Shown piece by piece: positions 13,067 to 25,782 of a stretch of 64,000 bases of DNA. Positions within the stretch are counted from its first letter, which is position 1. Each line of letters begins with the position of its first letter. The stretch is from assembly GCA_033807695.1 (NCBI GenBank), contig CM066310.1:682001-746000 (forward strand), in the 5' to 3' direction. The stretch comes from Daedaleopsis sinensis. Taxonomy: Eukaryota; Basidiomycota; Agaricomycetes; Polyporales; Polyporaceae. Both the position numbers and the translations under genes were made by a program. Below the pieces are notes generated by a model. That model worked only from the letters and a program-made list of their open reading frames with translations, was not told where the DNA came from and searched no databases.

Positions 13067-14019
13067 CAACGGCCTTGGGGTGGGATCAAGTGAGATGCTG
13101 CCAGAAGTTGAACGCGTCGTCGCGCAAAGGACATGTTGATCACGTGGAAGACCTCTGACGTATTTGAAGTGTTAGTGATGCAATGCACGTCTCCTACCAA
13201 ATGCGGCGCCAGTCCCTTCTTCAAGTTGCATTCAGGCAAGACTAGGACTTGTCTCTCGACAATATTCACTACAGTGTACTTACCATGGCGCTGACAGCGA
13301 CCATGCGTGCAAGACCTGAGGGATCTATGAGGGCGCGTTAGCCGGGCAGACAATGCTTTAGCATATACTTAGTAATGATCGCCGAGTCGCGAAGCCTTTG
13401 GTAAGTGTTAAATCTCACTCGTAGCTCAATCTCGGACTATATGTGTTGCGCAGTAAAGACCTGCGCAGACAATTATCCATATTTAGGACATGGAATGGTA
13501 CAGCATGGTCAACATTGGTCATTCTGCACATACACAATGATATACGAAGGTCAGCTTACATCCGTGCCGACTCATGGTGGATCACCTGTGATCACCTTTC
13601 GTCCGCGCAGACAAATACTGACCTCTCTCGATCAACTTCCAGCAGCGCTGCCTCACTCCGGCAGACAGTGCTCACCCCTCGGTCCGCCACGCACAGCGAT
13701 GTACATAAGCACACCTTTTTCGTGATGCAGGCACAGGCGGGTCCAAGCTGTTCAACTCCTTCACGCCTACGTTCATCAGAGCAAAGAACAGCTGCGCGGA
13801 TGCAACTAGAAGTAAACCGATGTTGGCTCCGACAACCTCACGGAATCGTCCAATTGATTTCCTAAGCCATGAATATCTTCTGGCTGCAGTTTTTGGCACT
13901 GAGGCATTCGGGTGTTGAGGATAATCAAGGACTGTGGCATCAAACGTCGGATAGGAGGGTGTGCTTGAATCAAATGGTGTTCTGCTTGTGGATGGCATTT
14001 TGAACGCGTCTTCTTCCAT

Positions 14020-14331
14020 TATTCGATATCCACGCGTATGAAGTGAATGCAGCGTTACAGGATTGTATGCATGAGTTCAGTCTCAGTGACTGAGCATCAT
14101 GGTGGGAAGATAAGGGAAGACATCCGCAGCGTATGTCGTGTTCGAACTCAGACATGGTTCCCGACAAGCGAGGATAGGCGGGGATCAAGATGTGAGGCCC
14201 AATTCTACTACAGATTTAAACGGAGCTCAGACCATCGCCCAAACGCGTTAACGACGCCCAGACGACGCCCGAACACCCGTCGCCGCCGTCATGCACAGCG
14301 TGCTCGTCACGAATTCCCACTTCTGAGCTGC
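14020..14331. promoter_or_regulatory. Divergent promoter region, DMT exon 1 and CCH1
   Basis: About 310 bp between the minus-strand DMT start (14019) and the plus-strand channel start (14332). No gene inside. No individual site is identified. Confidence 0.4.
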
Positions 14332-17300
14332 ATGGACGCTAGCCAACCTTCTGCCTCGCATCGCTCTTCTTCTTCCGCTGTAGATCTATCTGGAACTCCC
14401 GCTGGGTTCGTCAACTCGCGTCCAACAACACCTCTGTCTTCCGACAGCCTTGCCCGCCGTCGGACTAGCTGGGGAGGCACTAACGTCGTCCAAGACCCAT
14501 TGCGCTTCAATCTGCCGCCCTCAGACCCTCAGCCCGCTGCTGGCCCGTCGCGACAAGACCACGCGGCGTGGCCTACCGACGATCCGTTCTACTCGCCTAC
14601 GGAGGATGGGCCTCCTTTCCGCGATTACTCGTATCGCACAGGCGGAATGCGCTATCAGAACACCGGCGCAGTCTACTCCACGTCGCAGCCTGGGCAGTCT
14701 TCTGCCTCGTTGATTTCATCTCAGTTCCGCGAGTCCGGAGATACCACGGACAGTACACGCGATGACGACGAGGCGCATCTCACCGCGAACATGTCGCGTC
14801 CGGGCGCGGGCAGTGAATGGGGAGTTGGCGACGGCGTAGACCCCGAGCGTTCAGGTGCGTCAGCGCGTTCGCGCAGAAGGACGGTCCGATATAGCACGTC
14901 TCCGCTGAAGAAGACGGGAACGACGTTGAAGACCGTTTCTCGGAATTTGAGACGCGCTTCTTTGCGCGTCGTCAATTTCGGCGGACTTGGTTTAGAAGAC
15001 CATGTGCGCCTGGACGACGTGGACGAGGGACGAGCAAAGCGCGAGGACGAGGATGTATTCCCGGAGGAGGACGAGGTACTGCCAGACTTGTCCAAGACCC
15101 TTCCAATTCGTGGGCGGACGCTTGGGTGTCTTGGTCCACGGAGCAGGCTACGACTATCTATGTACAAGTTCCTCATTTATCCGTGAGTATCACTTTGCTT
15201 GACTACGCAATTACATGCTTACACATTGCAGGTGGACCGAGCCTGTCATTTTGTTCTTGATCATCGTTAATGCGGTCGTCCTCACGATACAAGCCTCCCG
15301 TCCTCGCGCTTTGCCAGAAGACTTTCCGGACGACACACCTCCACCCGCAATCACCGGCTACTTCCACGGCTGGGAAGACTACGTGCTGTTTGCGTTGTTC
15401 TGTTTATTTACGTGGGTACACTATCTTTCTGAAATCGTCATATGCTTACACGCAACAGCCTCGAAGCCTTTGCTCGAATATGCGTCTCAGGATTTCTGCT
15501 GGATCCGGAACTACCCATCTCTACGCTCTTTCAGTCACCATTCTCTCCATACCCCGACATCACTCGTCCACCGAACACTGCTGTTGATGCCAGCTTCGCC
15601 CGCACCCCTTCCCTGACTGCTACGCACTCCTCATCCCAACTCCACCGTGACCTCACGATCACACAGAAACTGCGTAACTTCCGAAGAAACATCGCTCAGC
15701 CGTTCGTCCTCTCGCATAATACGATGACCGTGCCTACTCCAACCTCCTCGGACCCGAACGCCAAGTCGGCTGCATCTCGCGCACGATCTGACACAGTTCA
15801 ATCCAAGTCCCAAATGATAGAGAAGACTCTCGCCGGTGCGCAAAAGGTGCACTCCCACATTCGTAATCCCTCGGAACCTACGTTTCTTGCCAAAGCTCTC
15901 CGTTCCGACAACCCTAGCGAAGCCCTTTCTCTGCCGTTCCGCATGAGCGTGGAAGATGCGCGTGGACAGACTCAACGGAATCTCCCTTACCTTCGACATA
16001 GCTGGACTAGAATTGACTTCATTGCTATCCTTAGCTTCTGGGTCGCCTTTGCTCTGGCGACGGCTGGCGCTGAACGAAACGCGTACCACATCGGCCTTTT
16101 TCGCGCTATGAGTGTGCTACGTACTGCGAGACTGCTAGCCATTACATCTGGTACTACGGTGCGTCCAGTGTAGTATCGTGTTCCATGCCATAGACCTGAC
16201 TTCTTTGCAGACAATCATGCGCTCACTCAAAACGGCACGGCCGTTACTGGCCAGTGTCGCTTACTTCGTACTGTTCGCTATGATCCTCTTCTCGTAAGTC
16301 CGTTGTTCTCGACATACTCTGGAACGAATGTTCATGGTACATCTAGTATCATCGGCATTCAATCTTTCAAAGGCTCATTTCGTCGGTCGTGTCACTTATC
16401 TGTGGGCGACGATGATATCCCTCTTGAGCAGCTATGCGGTGGCCACATTGACCCGGTTACGTTGCAGCCTGTGGGTTACATCGACCTAGAAGGAAACAGC
16501 GCTGCCATAAAGGGCTTCATCTGTCCCTTGGGACAGATATGCAAAGTGAGCGTGACATTGATATCATCTACTGTTTTCTTACTCTATGTACTTGCAGGAC
16601 AATGCAGAAAGCCCTGAAGCTGGCATGCAGAGCTTCGACGTCATATACTATGCTGCCTTACAGGTTGTCATCGTCTCCTCTGCTAACGGGGTACGTCCCT
16701 TCGCCAGATTGTAGGGGGAAATGCTCACGTTCCGCGCAGTGGAGCCCGCTCATGTACCAAATGATGGATTCGGAGTTCTTCGTGTCCTGCGCTTTCTTCA
16801 TCGTCTGCATCATCGTGCTCAACTTCTGGCTCATCAATCTCTTCGTCGCGGTCATCACGAATACCTTTTCAGCCATCCGTTCGGATACGAAGAAGAGTGC
16901 ATTTGGCGCCGCCGCGTGAGTGTATACGTACGATTTTTATTGGCATGTGTTTAACGTCTTCCAACATGCAGATTAGCACCAGTCGTAGACGACCACGAAG
17001 AAGGCTGGTCCATAGTCGATGGCCGACGCGTTGCTGGCCGTAACCGTGTGGCCGAGGTATACGAGAACATTCGTTGGTGCTGGGTTGGCTTCGCCCTCAC
17101 TTCGGTCATCTTGCAAGCGACGCGGACTGTGGACATATCCGACATGCACGAGGAGATCTTAGACAAGGGCGAACTGGCACTGACACTGTTGTTCGACGTG
17201 GAGATTCTCATCCGTGTGCTGGCATACCTACCGGACTGGCGGAAGTTCTTCTTCCGTGGACAGAACGTGCTGGATCTAATCCTTGCTATCGGCTCGAGCG

Positions 17301-20300
17301 TCATCCAGATACCAGCCATCCACGAGTCCAGTGTCTACCCGTGGCTTACGATCTTTCAGCTCATGCGGTTCTACCGTGTCATCCTCGAGATTCCAAGGAT
17401 GAAGCCGCTTATGGTGCGTAATCGTTAGGTGACGCAACTCGTATTAAAGCACTACTGACATCGTTCATGGATAGCTCGCCGTATTCGGTAACATGTATGG
17501 TTTAGCGAACATGTCTTTGTTCCTGATCGAGATCAACCTGCTCGCGGCGCTCTTTGCAGTGCAGCTCGTGAGCGGAGATATCAAGGCGGGCGACCTCATC
17601 GACTTCGGCACGTTGTACAACTCCTTTCTCGCCATCTACCAAGTGTTCTCCTCAGAGAACTGGACGGATGTACTATACCTTGCTGCGGTGCCCGAGGTTC
17701 CATTGCGACAGTCGGCAATTGTTGTACTGTTCGTTGCAGGGTGGATGTTCTTCGCAAACTGTGGGTGTCATTCCAGGATGCTTCTTGCTGATTTGGTCGC
17801 TCATGCCGCACCATTGCAGACATCGTGCTGCAGATGTTCATCGCTGTTATCAACGAGAACTTTGACGTCGCGGAAGAATCGAAGCGAAGCAGACAGGCAT
17901 CGCACTATTGGGCTTCGCATCGTCCACAACAGGCCCGGGCTGGCTGGGTTCGGAAGCTCAATCCGTACCGATGGTTCAAAGCCCAACCGAAAGCTATCGA
18001 AGTCGAGCTGCCTTCCAATTTAGTTCTGCCGATGCAGAAGGCGCTGGTGCAGGATTACACCCTCCCAAAGAGAGAGAATTCCACTACTGTAAGCATTTGC
18101 TTCTATACGATGTCACGACAGATCTCTAACTAAGGTTCAGGACGGATCGACTGTGCGCGGAGGCGTCCCGCGACAGTATTCGGCCAAGTCCACGCTTCGA
18201 CGACTGCAGCGACTTTTCGCAGGGGATATCACTGCGGGCGACGTGCCAATGACAACACTGCGGAATACGCGTCGTGACTCTGTTGCACCTTCGGATCCGG
18301 TGGACGAAGAGACCGAACGCCATCTGTACGTTACAGTTGCCGTACCTCCGGGTCCTCTCCTCACTCACGTCATGGCAGAGAGGTATTGGCTGCATTGAAC
18401 AACGACGTAGCCGATGCCGAAGACTTAAACGATGCACTGTACGAGCGCCGAGCTCAGAAAGCGGACTTCATCCGGGATCATCCTACATACGACAAGACGT
18501 TCTGGGTGTTCTCTCAGAAGAATTGGTTCCGCCGGATGTGTCAGAAGCTCGTTGCGCCCGCTGGAGGAGACCGTATCTTCGGTATCCCTCATTCGCCCAT
18601 CGCCCATCCCATATTCCAGCTCCTCTTACTGGTCACTGTCATTGGCGGTATTGTCGTCGAGAGCATCGCGACCCCGCTCTATCGTCGCGATTTCTATCAG
18701 ACGAACGGGCTCGTTCGCGGAACATGGTTCGACATCGCTGAGGGGTCCTTCGCTATCGTTCTCCTGCTCGAGTTCGTCATCAAGATCGTCGCCGACGGGT
18801 TTCTGTTCACCCCGAATGCTTATATCCGAAGCATCTGGAATGTCCTCGACTTCTTCATCCTCATGGGCATCCTCATCAATGTCACCACCGGCCTCATCTT
18901 CATCGGCGGTCTCAGTAGCATCACCCGATCTCTCAAGGCTCTACGTGCGCTACGTCTCATCACACTCATTGATAAGATGCGGTCCACCTTCGAATCGCTG
19001 ATCATCTCCGGTATCGCTCGTATTCTCGACGCTGCGCTGCTGGCCATTCTCTACATGATCCCTTACGCCGTCTGGGGTCTCAACATCTTCGCCGGGGTCA
19101 CGAACGAATGCAACGATGGCGAAGTCGGTAGTGTCGACGAATGCATCGGCGAGTACTCGACGAACACTGTCATAGATGACTCGTTCTCCTATCTCGTGCC
19201 TCGTGTCTGGGACAACCCCGCTCCGTCGACGCAGTTCTCGTTCGACAGTTTCCGCCAATCCCTGCTGATCTTGTTCGAGATTGTCTCGCTCGAGGGATGG
19301 ATCGACGTCTTGGGTGTTGCGACTAGTGTCACAGGCAAGGGCCAGCAGCCTCAAACGAACGCGTCCGTCGGCAACTCTATCTTCTTCCTAATCTACAACT
19401 TGATGGGCGGAGTTGTCATCTTCACGCTCTTCGTCAGGTATGCAAGATATTCCGTATTACGAAGTACTCATGCTGATCGCTTCGCAGTATCATCATTGGC
19501 AATTTCACGTCGAGGACGGGATCCGCACTCCTCACACAACCCCAACGAGAGTGGATCGACCTCCAGAAGCTCATCAAGCGGCAGAGGCCTTCGAAACGAC
19601 CTAAGAAGAGACCGACTTGGCGCGTCAGGCAGTGGTGCTACGATCGTGCGGTACACAAACACGGATGGTGGTCTCGCATGATGACTGTGCTGTATACTTT
19701 GCACGTCATTGCGTTAATGTGCGTGCTTCACGTGTCCTTTGCTTGCCTTTACTCATAGTCCGCCTATAGGACCCAAACCTTCACACCTCAGCACATCCTA
19801 GACGAACTCCGCAGTGCGTATCCTTGTCGCCCCTCTCATGCCCCCGTCCTCATGTACCTACCATCACAGACGACTTCTTCATCTTTGTCACGGTCATGTA
19901 CTGCATCGACATCATCGTGAGGTTCTTCGGGCTTGGCTGGGCAAGCTACAGCGCCAATGGCTGGAACATCTTCGACATCGTCGTCGCTGGGGGCAGTCTC
20001 TTCACCACGCTCATCGTTCGATTCAACACGGGTGGATTCATCATTCAGCAACTGCAGAAACTGTTCCTCACCTGTATCGCGTTGAAGCTCGTGCAAAGAG
20101 TGAACAGTCTCAATAAGCTGTTCAAGACGGCCGTGTAAGGTTACTCCTTCTGCCACGATGCCCCTTCGCTGACTCGTGGCATGTGCAGTGGGAGTTTACC
20201 CGTCATTCTGAGCCTGCTCAGTCTCTGGGTCATCTTGTTCTTGTTCTTCGCTATCCTCTTCGTGGAAGTATTCAGTATGACGAAGTGGAGCACTGGAGAG

Positions 20301-21954
20301 AATTGGAACCAGAATTACTCCAGCATGGCGAACGCCTTGGTCATGTTGGCGTTCATGACAACGGGGTATGTTACACATGATGATCATCAGGAGATGATTT
20401 ACTCACCGTTCAACAGAGAAGGGTGGAACCAGTACATGCACGACTAGTGAGCGGCAGACTTCTCATCGACGCTAGAGGCATATTGATGGTCCGTTAGCGC
20501 GATCGACTACCCTCGATGCACAATCAATACCGCCGGAGAGACCGACTGTGGTAGCGTCTACTGGGCGTTCGTGCTCTTCATCGCATGGAACCTGCTCAGC
20601 ATGGTATGTGATCGTATCCTCATCGTGAACACCTAACTCATCCGTGCCTTCGATGCAGTACATCTTCGCCAACTTGTTCACCGGTGTGGTCGTCGAGAGC
20701 TTCTACTACGTCTTCCAAATGTCCGGTGGTGCCAAGTCGATCACCCGAGAAGAAATGCGAGCTTTCAAGAAGGTATGGGCCGAATTTGCCAACCCGAAGA
20801 CGGGATACCTCGAGCGCCACAAGTTTGTCCGCTTCTTCGGGGTACGTTGATATCGCTTGAGCTTTCAAGACTTGTGCGACACAGCTGACCACCGCCCAGA
20901 AATTGAGCGGCATCTTCGAGGTGAAGATCTATCCAACGGAGTTCAGTATTCCTCGGGTCATGGCCCTGTCGAAGGATCCCCAGGATCGAGACTCGTTGTC
21001 CGAGAAGATAATCGAAGGATACGACTTCAACAAGACGGACGTCCTCTTGAGTAGCATTGACCGCGCCGCCATCAAACGCAGGAAGAACCTCTACAACCGG
21101 CTGTATCACGAAGCCCGGATTTCCCACGAACCGGGCAAGGGTATTTCGTTTACGAATATGCTCCTTCTGCTGGCCCACCACAAGCTCATCGTCGACCGGG
21201 AGGCATTAGTGTGCGTTTCCATCGATGCGTCTCTGTTCACAGGCTGACGTTACCGTGCAGGCTCAAGGACCTTGTTGTGCGAACGGAGACGAATAAACTT
21301 GTCACGGACCTTGTGGACTTCGACCGTGTGCAGTCGCTCCTGCTCATGATCTTGTATCGCCGGCGGTACTTGGGTCAGAGGGAGCAGGCTCGCTTGATAC
21401 AGATGGGACAGCCAGGTAAGTTTCCCACAGCGCATATCGTCTACTTCGAGCCGCTCACGTGCCTGTAGTCGGAGACATCCCTGCCATCGTTGTCGATGAC
21501 TTCCTTGCGACACCGCCGATGATGACACGCGATATTACCTCGCCATTCCAAACCCCTGTGCACCGATCCTTGGACTACGACCGAGACACGCCGATCGCGA
21601 TCACACCGGGGATTCTCCCTTCGCCGGATGTCTCATATACTCTTGATACACCATCGAGGCCGCTTCAGCGACGACAACGGACGAGCGATATCAGCATGCT
21701 CTCTATAGACATGAGTAGCAGGTACGTCGACCCGTTCATCGCCATGTTCACGTAGTTTAACCACCACGACGTATCAGGCTCGACGGCTCCATGTCGAGAG
21801 ACTCCCGTGTTGGCGATGATGACGACATTTCGTCGTCCATGCAGGACTCAATGTGGCAAGGCAAGTGTACTATCAGAATGGAGCGATGTTCCGCGACTCA
21901 CCCTTATTCGCAGACATGATGCTAGAGGCCGCAGAAGAGGACGATAGAAAATAG
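14332..21954 (+). CDS. CCH1: Cch1 voltage-gated calcium channel alpha subunit
   Basis: Pore subunit of the fungal high-affinity Ca2+ influx channel (partner Mid1, not in this window), at the plasma membrane. The ATG at 14332 opens a Ser/Pro-rich cytosolic N-terminus (about 280 residues), then four six-helix repeats in about 20 exons, roughly 2,100 residues. Pore loops read SANGWSPL (about 16675-16750), SSENWTDV (17652-17675), SLEGWIDV (19285-19308) and TTGEGWNQ (20357-20433 after splicing), so the filter is N/E/E/E. Repeat III has the best S4 ([12 protein letters not shown]). After repeat IV comes an EF-hand-like region ([17 protein letters not shown]) and a long Ser/Asp-rich tail. The last intron appears to use a GC donor (AAG|GCAAGT near 21860) before [13 protein letters not shown] and TAG. 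No disabling change seen. Confidence 0.93.
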
Positions 21955-22482
21955 AAAATAGGACCTTTGTATGTAACCATTGTCGCTCCTTCGCTGCATA
22001 TACCGCTTCTCGCTTTCTGGGACTGGATAATCAATTTCGTACTGTAGAGTTATCGCACTTGCATTAGTAGTGTAAAGCACTTTCGCACTAACTTATTCTA
22101 TGCCTCCTAGTTCCACCTTCATCTAGTTGTTTATCATGCATAAATGGAGTGCTTCATAGTTTCCATACCCTCAGCTGATGTCTAAGGACGTACGCCACTT
22201 GGTACAAAATATACATATAACGGCTGCGTTCGAGCTCGAGTACACCGCTGTCTTCGAGTTTCGATGGCGGAAGCACGAGAGTCTAGGTAGGCGCCTATCT
22301 TTGAGCGGAGTTTCGGAGTTGTTTCCCTTTAATGCAACCCTTGTTTCACGGTGCCGCAACCGGGTGACTAGGGTGGAGTCTGAACATCTTTTTGCTTCGG
22401 CATCGTCCTTCACGTCGTCCTCCACGTCCTCCGCATCGTCCTCGCCGTCTTCGACGCCTCTAACCACAAAAATCCGCCCAAC
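21955..22482. other. Intergenic: CCH1 3' flank and eIF3a promoter
   Basis: About 530 bp with no gene. The last 110 bases before the eIF3a ATG are pyrimidine-rich (TCGTCC/TCCTC runs), as is common for highly expressed fungal housekeeping genes. Confidence 0.55.
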
Positions 22483-25400
22483 ATGGCGCCATTCTCAAAG
22501 CCGGAGACGGTCCTCAAGCAAGCAGAGGGCCTCGTCTCTGTCGGTCAAACCCATGCTGCTCTGCAATCCCTCACGGAAATGTTCTCTTCCAAACGATTCC
22601 GCTCTACTCCCCTCGCATCCCTAGAACCGATCATGCTCAGGTTTATCGAGCTATGTGTCGAACTCCGGAAAGGCCGCACTGCGAAGGAAGGTCTCATGCA
22701 ATACAAGAACATCGCTCAGAACTCTAGCGTCGCGTCCATCGAGGTGGTTGTGAACCGGTTCATCCAGCTGTCGGATGCAAAGGTCCAGGAGGCTCAGGAG
22801 AAGGCCGACAAAGCTGTCGCGGTGGACGTAGACGATCTCGAGGCCAGTGAGACTCCGGAGAGTATCCTTCTTGGCGCGGTTAGCGGAGACCAAAACAAGG
22901 ATAGGACGGACAGGGCTCTGGTTACTCCGTGGCTCAAGTTCCTTTGGGAGAGCTACCGGACTGCCCTCGAGACTCTGAAGAACAACGCTCGGCTGGAGGT
23001 CATCTATCAGGTTCGTCTACTTCGGGGCCACTTCTTTTGTCACAACGTAACGTTGCTGCCTATGTAGCACATCGCCCAGCAAGCGTTCAAGTTCTGCTTG
23101 AAGCACCAGCGCAAGGTCGAGTTTCGCCGGTTATGCGAAACGCTCCGCCTGCACCTCGCGAACGTGGCCAAGTATTCCCATCAACCACACTCCATCAACC
23201 TCTCGGATCCGGATACTTTGCAGCACCACCTCGATACCCGCTTCGCGCAACTGAATACCTCTGTCGAGCTTGAGCTCTGGCAGGAGGCTTTCCGGTCCGT
23301 CGAAGATGTCCACAACCTGCTAACGATGGCGAAGAAGGCACCTCGGCCGGCTATGATGGCCAACTACTACGAGAAGTTGACCAAGATATTCCTCATGAGT
23401 GGCAACGCCCTGTACCATGCTGCAGCCTGGGGACGGTATCACGCCATTGTGACTGCAATCGGTGGCAAGTCGGAGGAAGAGATGCGCAGGCTTGCTGGTC
23501 AGGTTCTCGTCAGCGCTCTCGCTGTTCCTGTCGGCATCCAGGGCGAGGAAGGCGTGGAGGAGACGAAGGGCAAGAACGCTCGTCTCAGTGCTCTGCTTGG
23601 CCTGACGAGGACGCCGACCCGTGCTGGGTTGCTACGGGAAGCGGTGCGTGTGTTCATACTGCCAGCTGTGTGGCATATCCTTATACGCGTTACAGCTGTC
23701 ACGTAACGTCCTCAAACTGTCGCCTGACATCGTCAAGTCCTTGTACAACGTCCTGGAAGTCACCTTCGATCCTTTGACGCTTTGCTCGTCTGTTTCTCCT
23801 CTCCTCAAATCTCTTGCATCTGATGCTTCGTACGCATCTTACGTCCCACTGCTGCAACATGCTCTCCTCTCTCGTCTGCTCTCCCAGTTGTCACAAGTGT
23901 ACAACACCATCAAGATTAGTAACCTTCTCGAACTCATCGTCCCCATTCGCGAGGTCAATGTTGAAGGGGCCGCGTCGTACGACGACGAGCAGATCGAGGC
24001 GTACGTCATGGGATGTGCACGTCGAGGCGAGCTGAACGTCCGGGTCGACCACGCAGCGGGTAGCATCACTTTCGTGGACACTCCATTCGCGGCTGTTGAA
24101 GATCCGAGCTCGTCGACTTCCATGGCAAACGTCAGCGCAGTTCAGCCGTCTACCTCTGAGTTTGTCCGTACTCGCCTCGGCACCGTCGCCCTCACCCTCC
24201 ATAACTCCCTCGCCACTCTCTATCCTCCTACGCAACCTACAGAGGAAGAGCAGCAGGCGAAGTTCTCGGCTCTGGTTACTGCTGCTCAGGCTGAGCGCAA
24301 AGCTATCCAGATCCGTCGGGCTCTCGTCGCTCGTCGCCGCGAGCTTCTGTCCGAACTGTCCGTCCGCAAAGAGAAGGAGGAGGCGAGTCGTCGTGCGGAG
24401 ATTACTCGGCGTCGACAGGAGGAGGAGGAACGCAAGGCAGCTCAGGAGCAACGGAACCGGGAGCTCGAGCGCGCCCGTCGCGAGATCGAGAACATCCGCG
24501 TCGAGGAGGCAAAGAAGCTCGCACAGAGCCTGAAAGAGAAGGGCACGCTCAAGGTCGACATCAAGGTAGGTTTTCAACGTCTCGTGTTTATGGCCATTGT
24601 CTGAGGACTAACTCTGCTTGCATAGGACATGGAGAGCCTCAGCACAGACAACCTGATGCGTCTCCAGGTCGAGCAGCTCGAGAAGGAGAAGAAAGAGCTC
24701 AGCGAGCGCATGCGCATCCTCTCCAAACGCCTCGATCATGTCGAACGTGCCTACCGCAAGGAGGAGCGCCCTCTCCTCGCCAAGGATTACGAGCTGCAGC
24801 AAGCCAACGATCGGAAGGTGTTCGAGGAGTCACAAAAGACTCGCATCGAGGCACACCGCCAGGCTCATGTTCACGATGTCGAGACGAAGAAGCGCCTTAC
24901 TCGCATGCTGAGCGACTTCAACCAGATCAAAGATGCGGTCACCGCGCGGAAGGGCGAAGAGTTCACGAAGAAGATGGAGGCGGCGCAGAAGCAGATGGAA
25001 GCGGAGAAGGCGAAGCGCCGCGCCTCTGTTCTCAAGGCTCGCGAGGAGGAGCGGCTTCAGGCCGAGGAAGAGGAGCGGGCGCGCAGGGAGGAGGAAGAAG
25101 AGCTGGCTCGTCAGGAAGAAGGTACGTGGACTGCTTGTTGTGTTTGGAGCGTGAACTTACCCAAGCTACAGAGCGTCTTGCGGAAGAACGACGCAGAGAA
25201 GAGGAGGAAGCAGCCGCCGAAGCGCTCGCCGAGCAGAAGAAGCGCGAGGCGGAGGAACAAGCAGCAGCGATGCGCAAGCAAAGAGAAGAAGAGCGCCAAC
25301 AAGCCATGGAGGCAGCTCTCCGTCAGCAGCAGCGCGAGGAAGAGGCTCTCCGGAGACAGGCGGAGCGCAAGGCTGCTCAAGCTGCCCAGGCGCAGGCTCC

Positions 25401-25782
25401 TGCCCCGACTCGTCCTGCCGCTCGTGCAGCAGCCGAACCCGACGTCTGGCGGAGGCCAGGCGCTCCGGCGGCCCCCACTCGTGCTGCTGGTATCGCTACA
25501 CCCCCGCGGTCGGAGAGTCCCGCACCCGCGGCCGGCAAGTACAGGCCTGGAGCTCTCGCGGGCGCGGGCGGTGGATGGCGTGCACGTGCGGCCGCGAAGG
25601 AGACGGAGGCAGTCGGGGGTCGCACTCCCGGAGATGCCACTCCTGTTCGACCAGCCTCTCCTGCCGTTGCTTCTCCCCCTCCCCCGGCCAAGGAGGATGG
25701 TCCCAAGGAACCCGAGGGGTTCCAGACTGTCGAAAAGAAGGTGTGGCGCGGCTCTCGGTGGTCTGCTCGTAAGGGCGCGTAA
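22483..25782 (+). CDS. TIF32: Translation initiation factor eIF3 subunit a
   Basis: Largest scaffold subunit of eIF3, bridging the 40S ribosome, mRNA and other eIF3 subunits. Five exons (22483-23010, 23068-23643, 23696-24565, 24626-25121, 25172-25782) close in frame to 1,026 residues, a normal fungal length. It starts MAPFSKPETVLKQAEGL. The N-terminal helical repeats (FRRLCETLRLHLANVAKYSH) lead to a PCI domain around residues 330-510 (VLKLSPDIVKSLYNVLEV, HALLSRLLSQLSQVYNTIKI). From about residue 580 a very long charged coiled coil rich in Glu/Arg/Lys follows, as in the spectrin-like region of eIF3a. The C-terminus is Ala/Pro-rich and ends KKVWRGSRWSARKGA. No oddities. Confidence 0.95.

Larger units (their letters stand above)
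11437..13727. mobile_element. Candidate 2.3-kb element bounded by a 19-bp inverted repeat
   Basis: CATCACGAAAAAGGTGTGC occurs at 11437-11455 and its exact reverse complement at 13709-13727. The repeats sit exactly where the DMT gene is interrupted between its first and second recognisable exons. Flanks read TGCC-type on both sides on the gene strand (...TGCCTG before, TGCCGT after), an imperfect candidate target duplication. The interior has no transposase I can recognise; it contains a MITE and a small multi-exon gene, so this may be a non-autonomous composite or the scar of an inversion. Confidence 0.45.
9808..14019 (-). pseudogene. Second DMT (EamA-type) transporter gene, split by an insertion
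   Basis: Paralogue of the gene at the left edge. Exon 1 (14019 to about 13728) gives a polar leader and the first helix (NIGLLLVASAQLFFALMNVG then VKELNSLDPPVPA). The next recognisable exons resume only at about 11388: LILVRM, ITWICCVLYM, HTTKVPDPIMPGPKGVRFFL, YSLQYLSLSDATVLQFLSP, FGVVLIARPAILFG, RHIGKQAHTLHTLVAYSS (about 10460) and IVFATVFERLFLHTSPSVLS (about 10145). The DNA between is foreign: 11437-13727 is bounded by a perfect inverted repeat. The cytoplasmic tail ends with TAG at 9918-9920, after which 34 further in-frame acidic codons run to a TGA at 9808, suggesting an acquired stop. Splicing out of the whole insert is conceivable but I could not find a clean in-frame junction, so I favour a broken gene. 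Confidence 0.6.
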
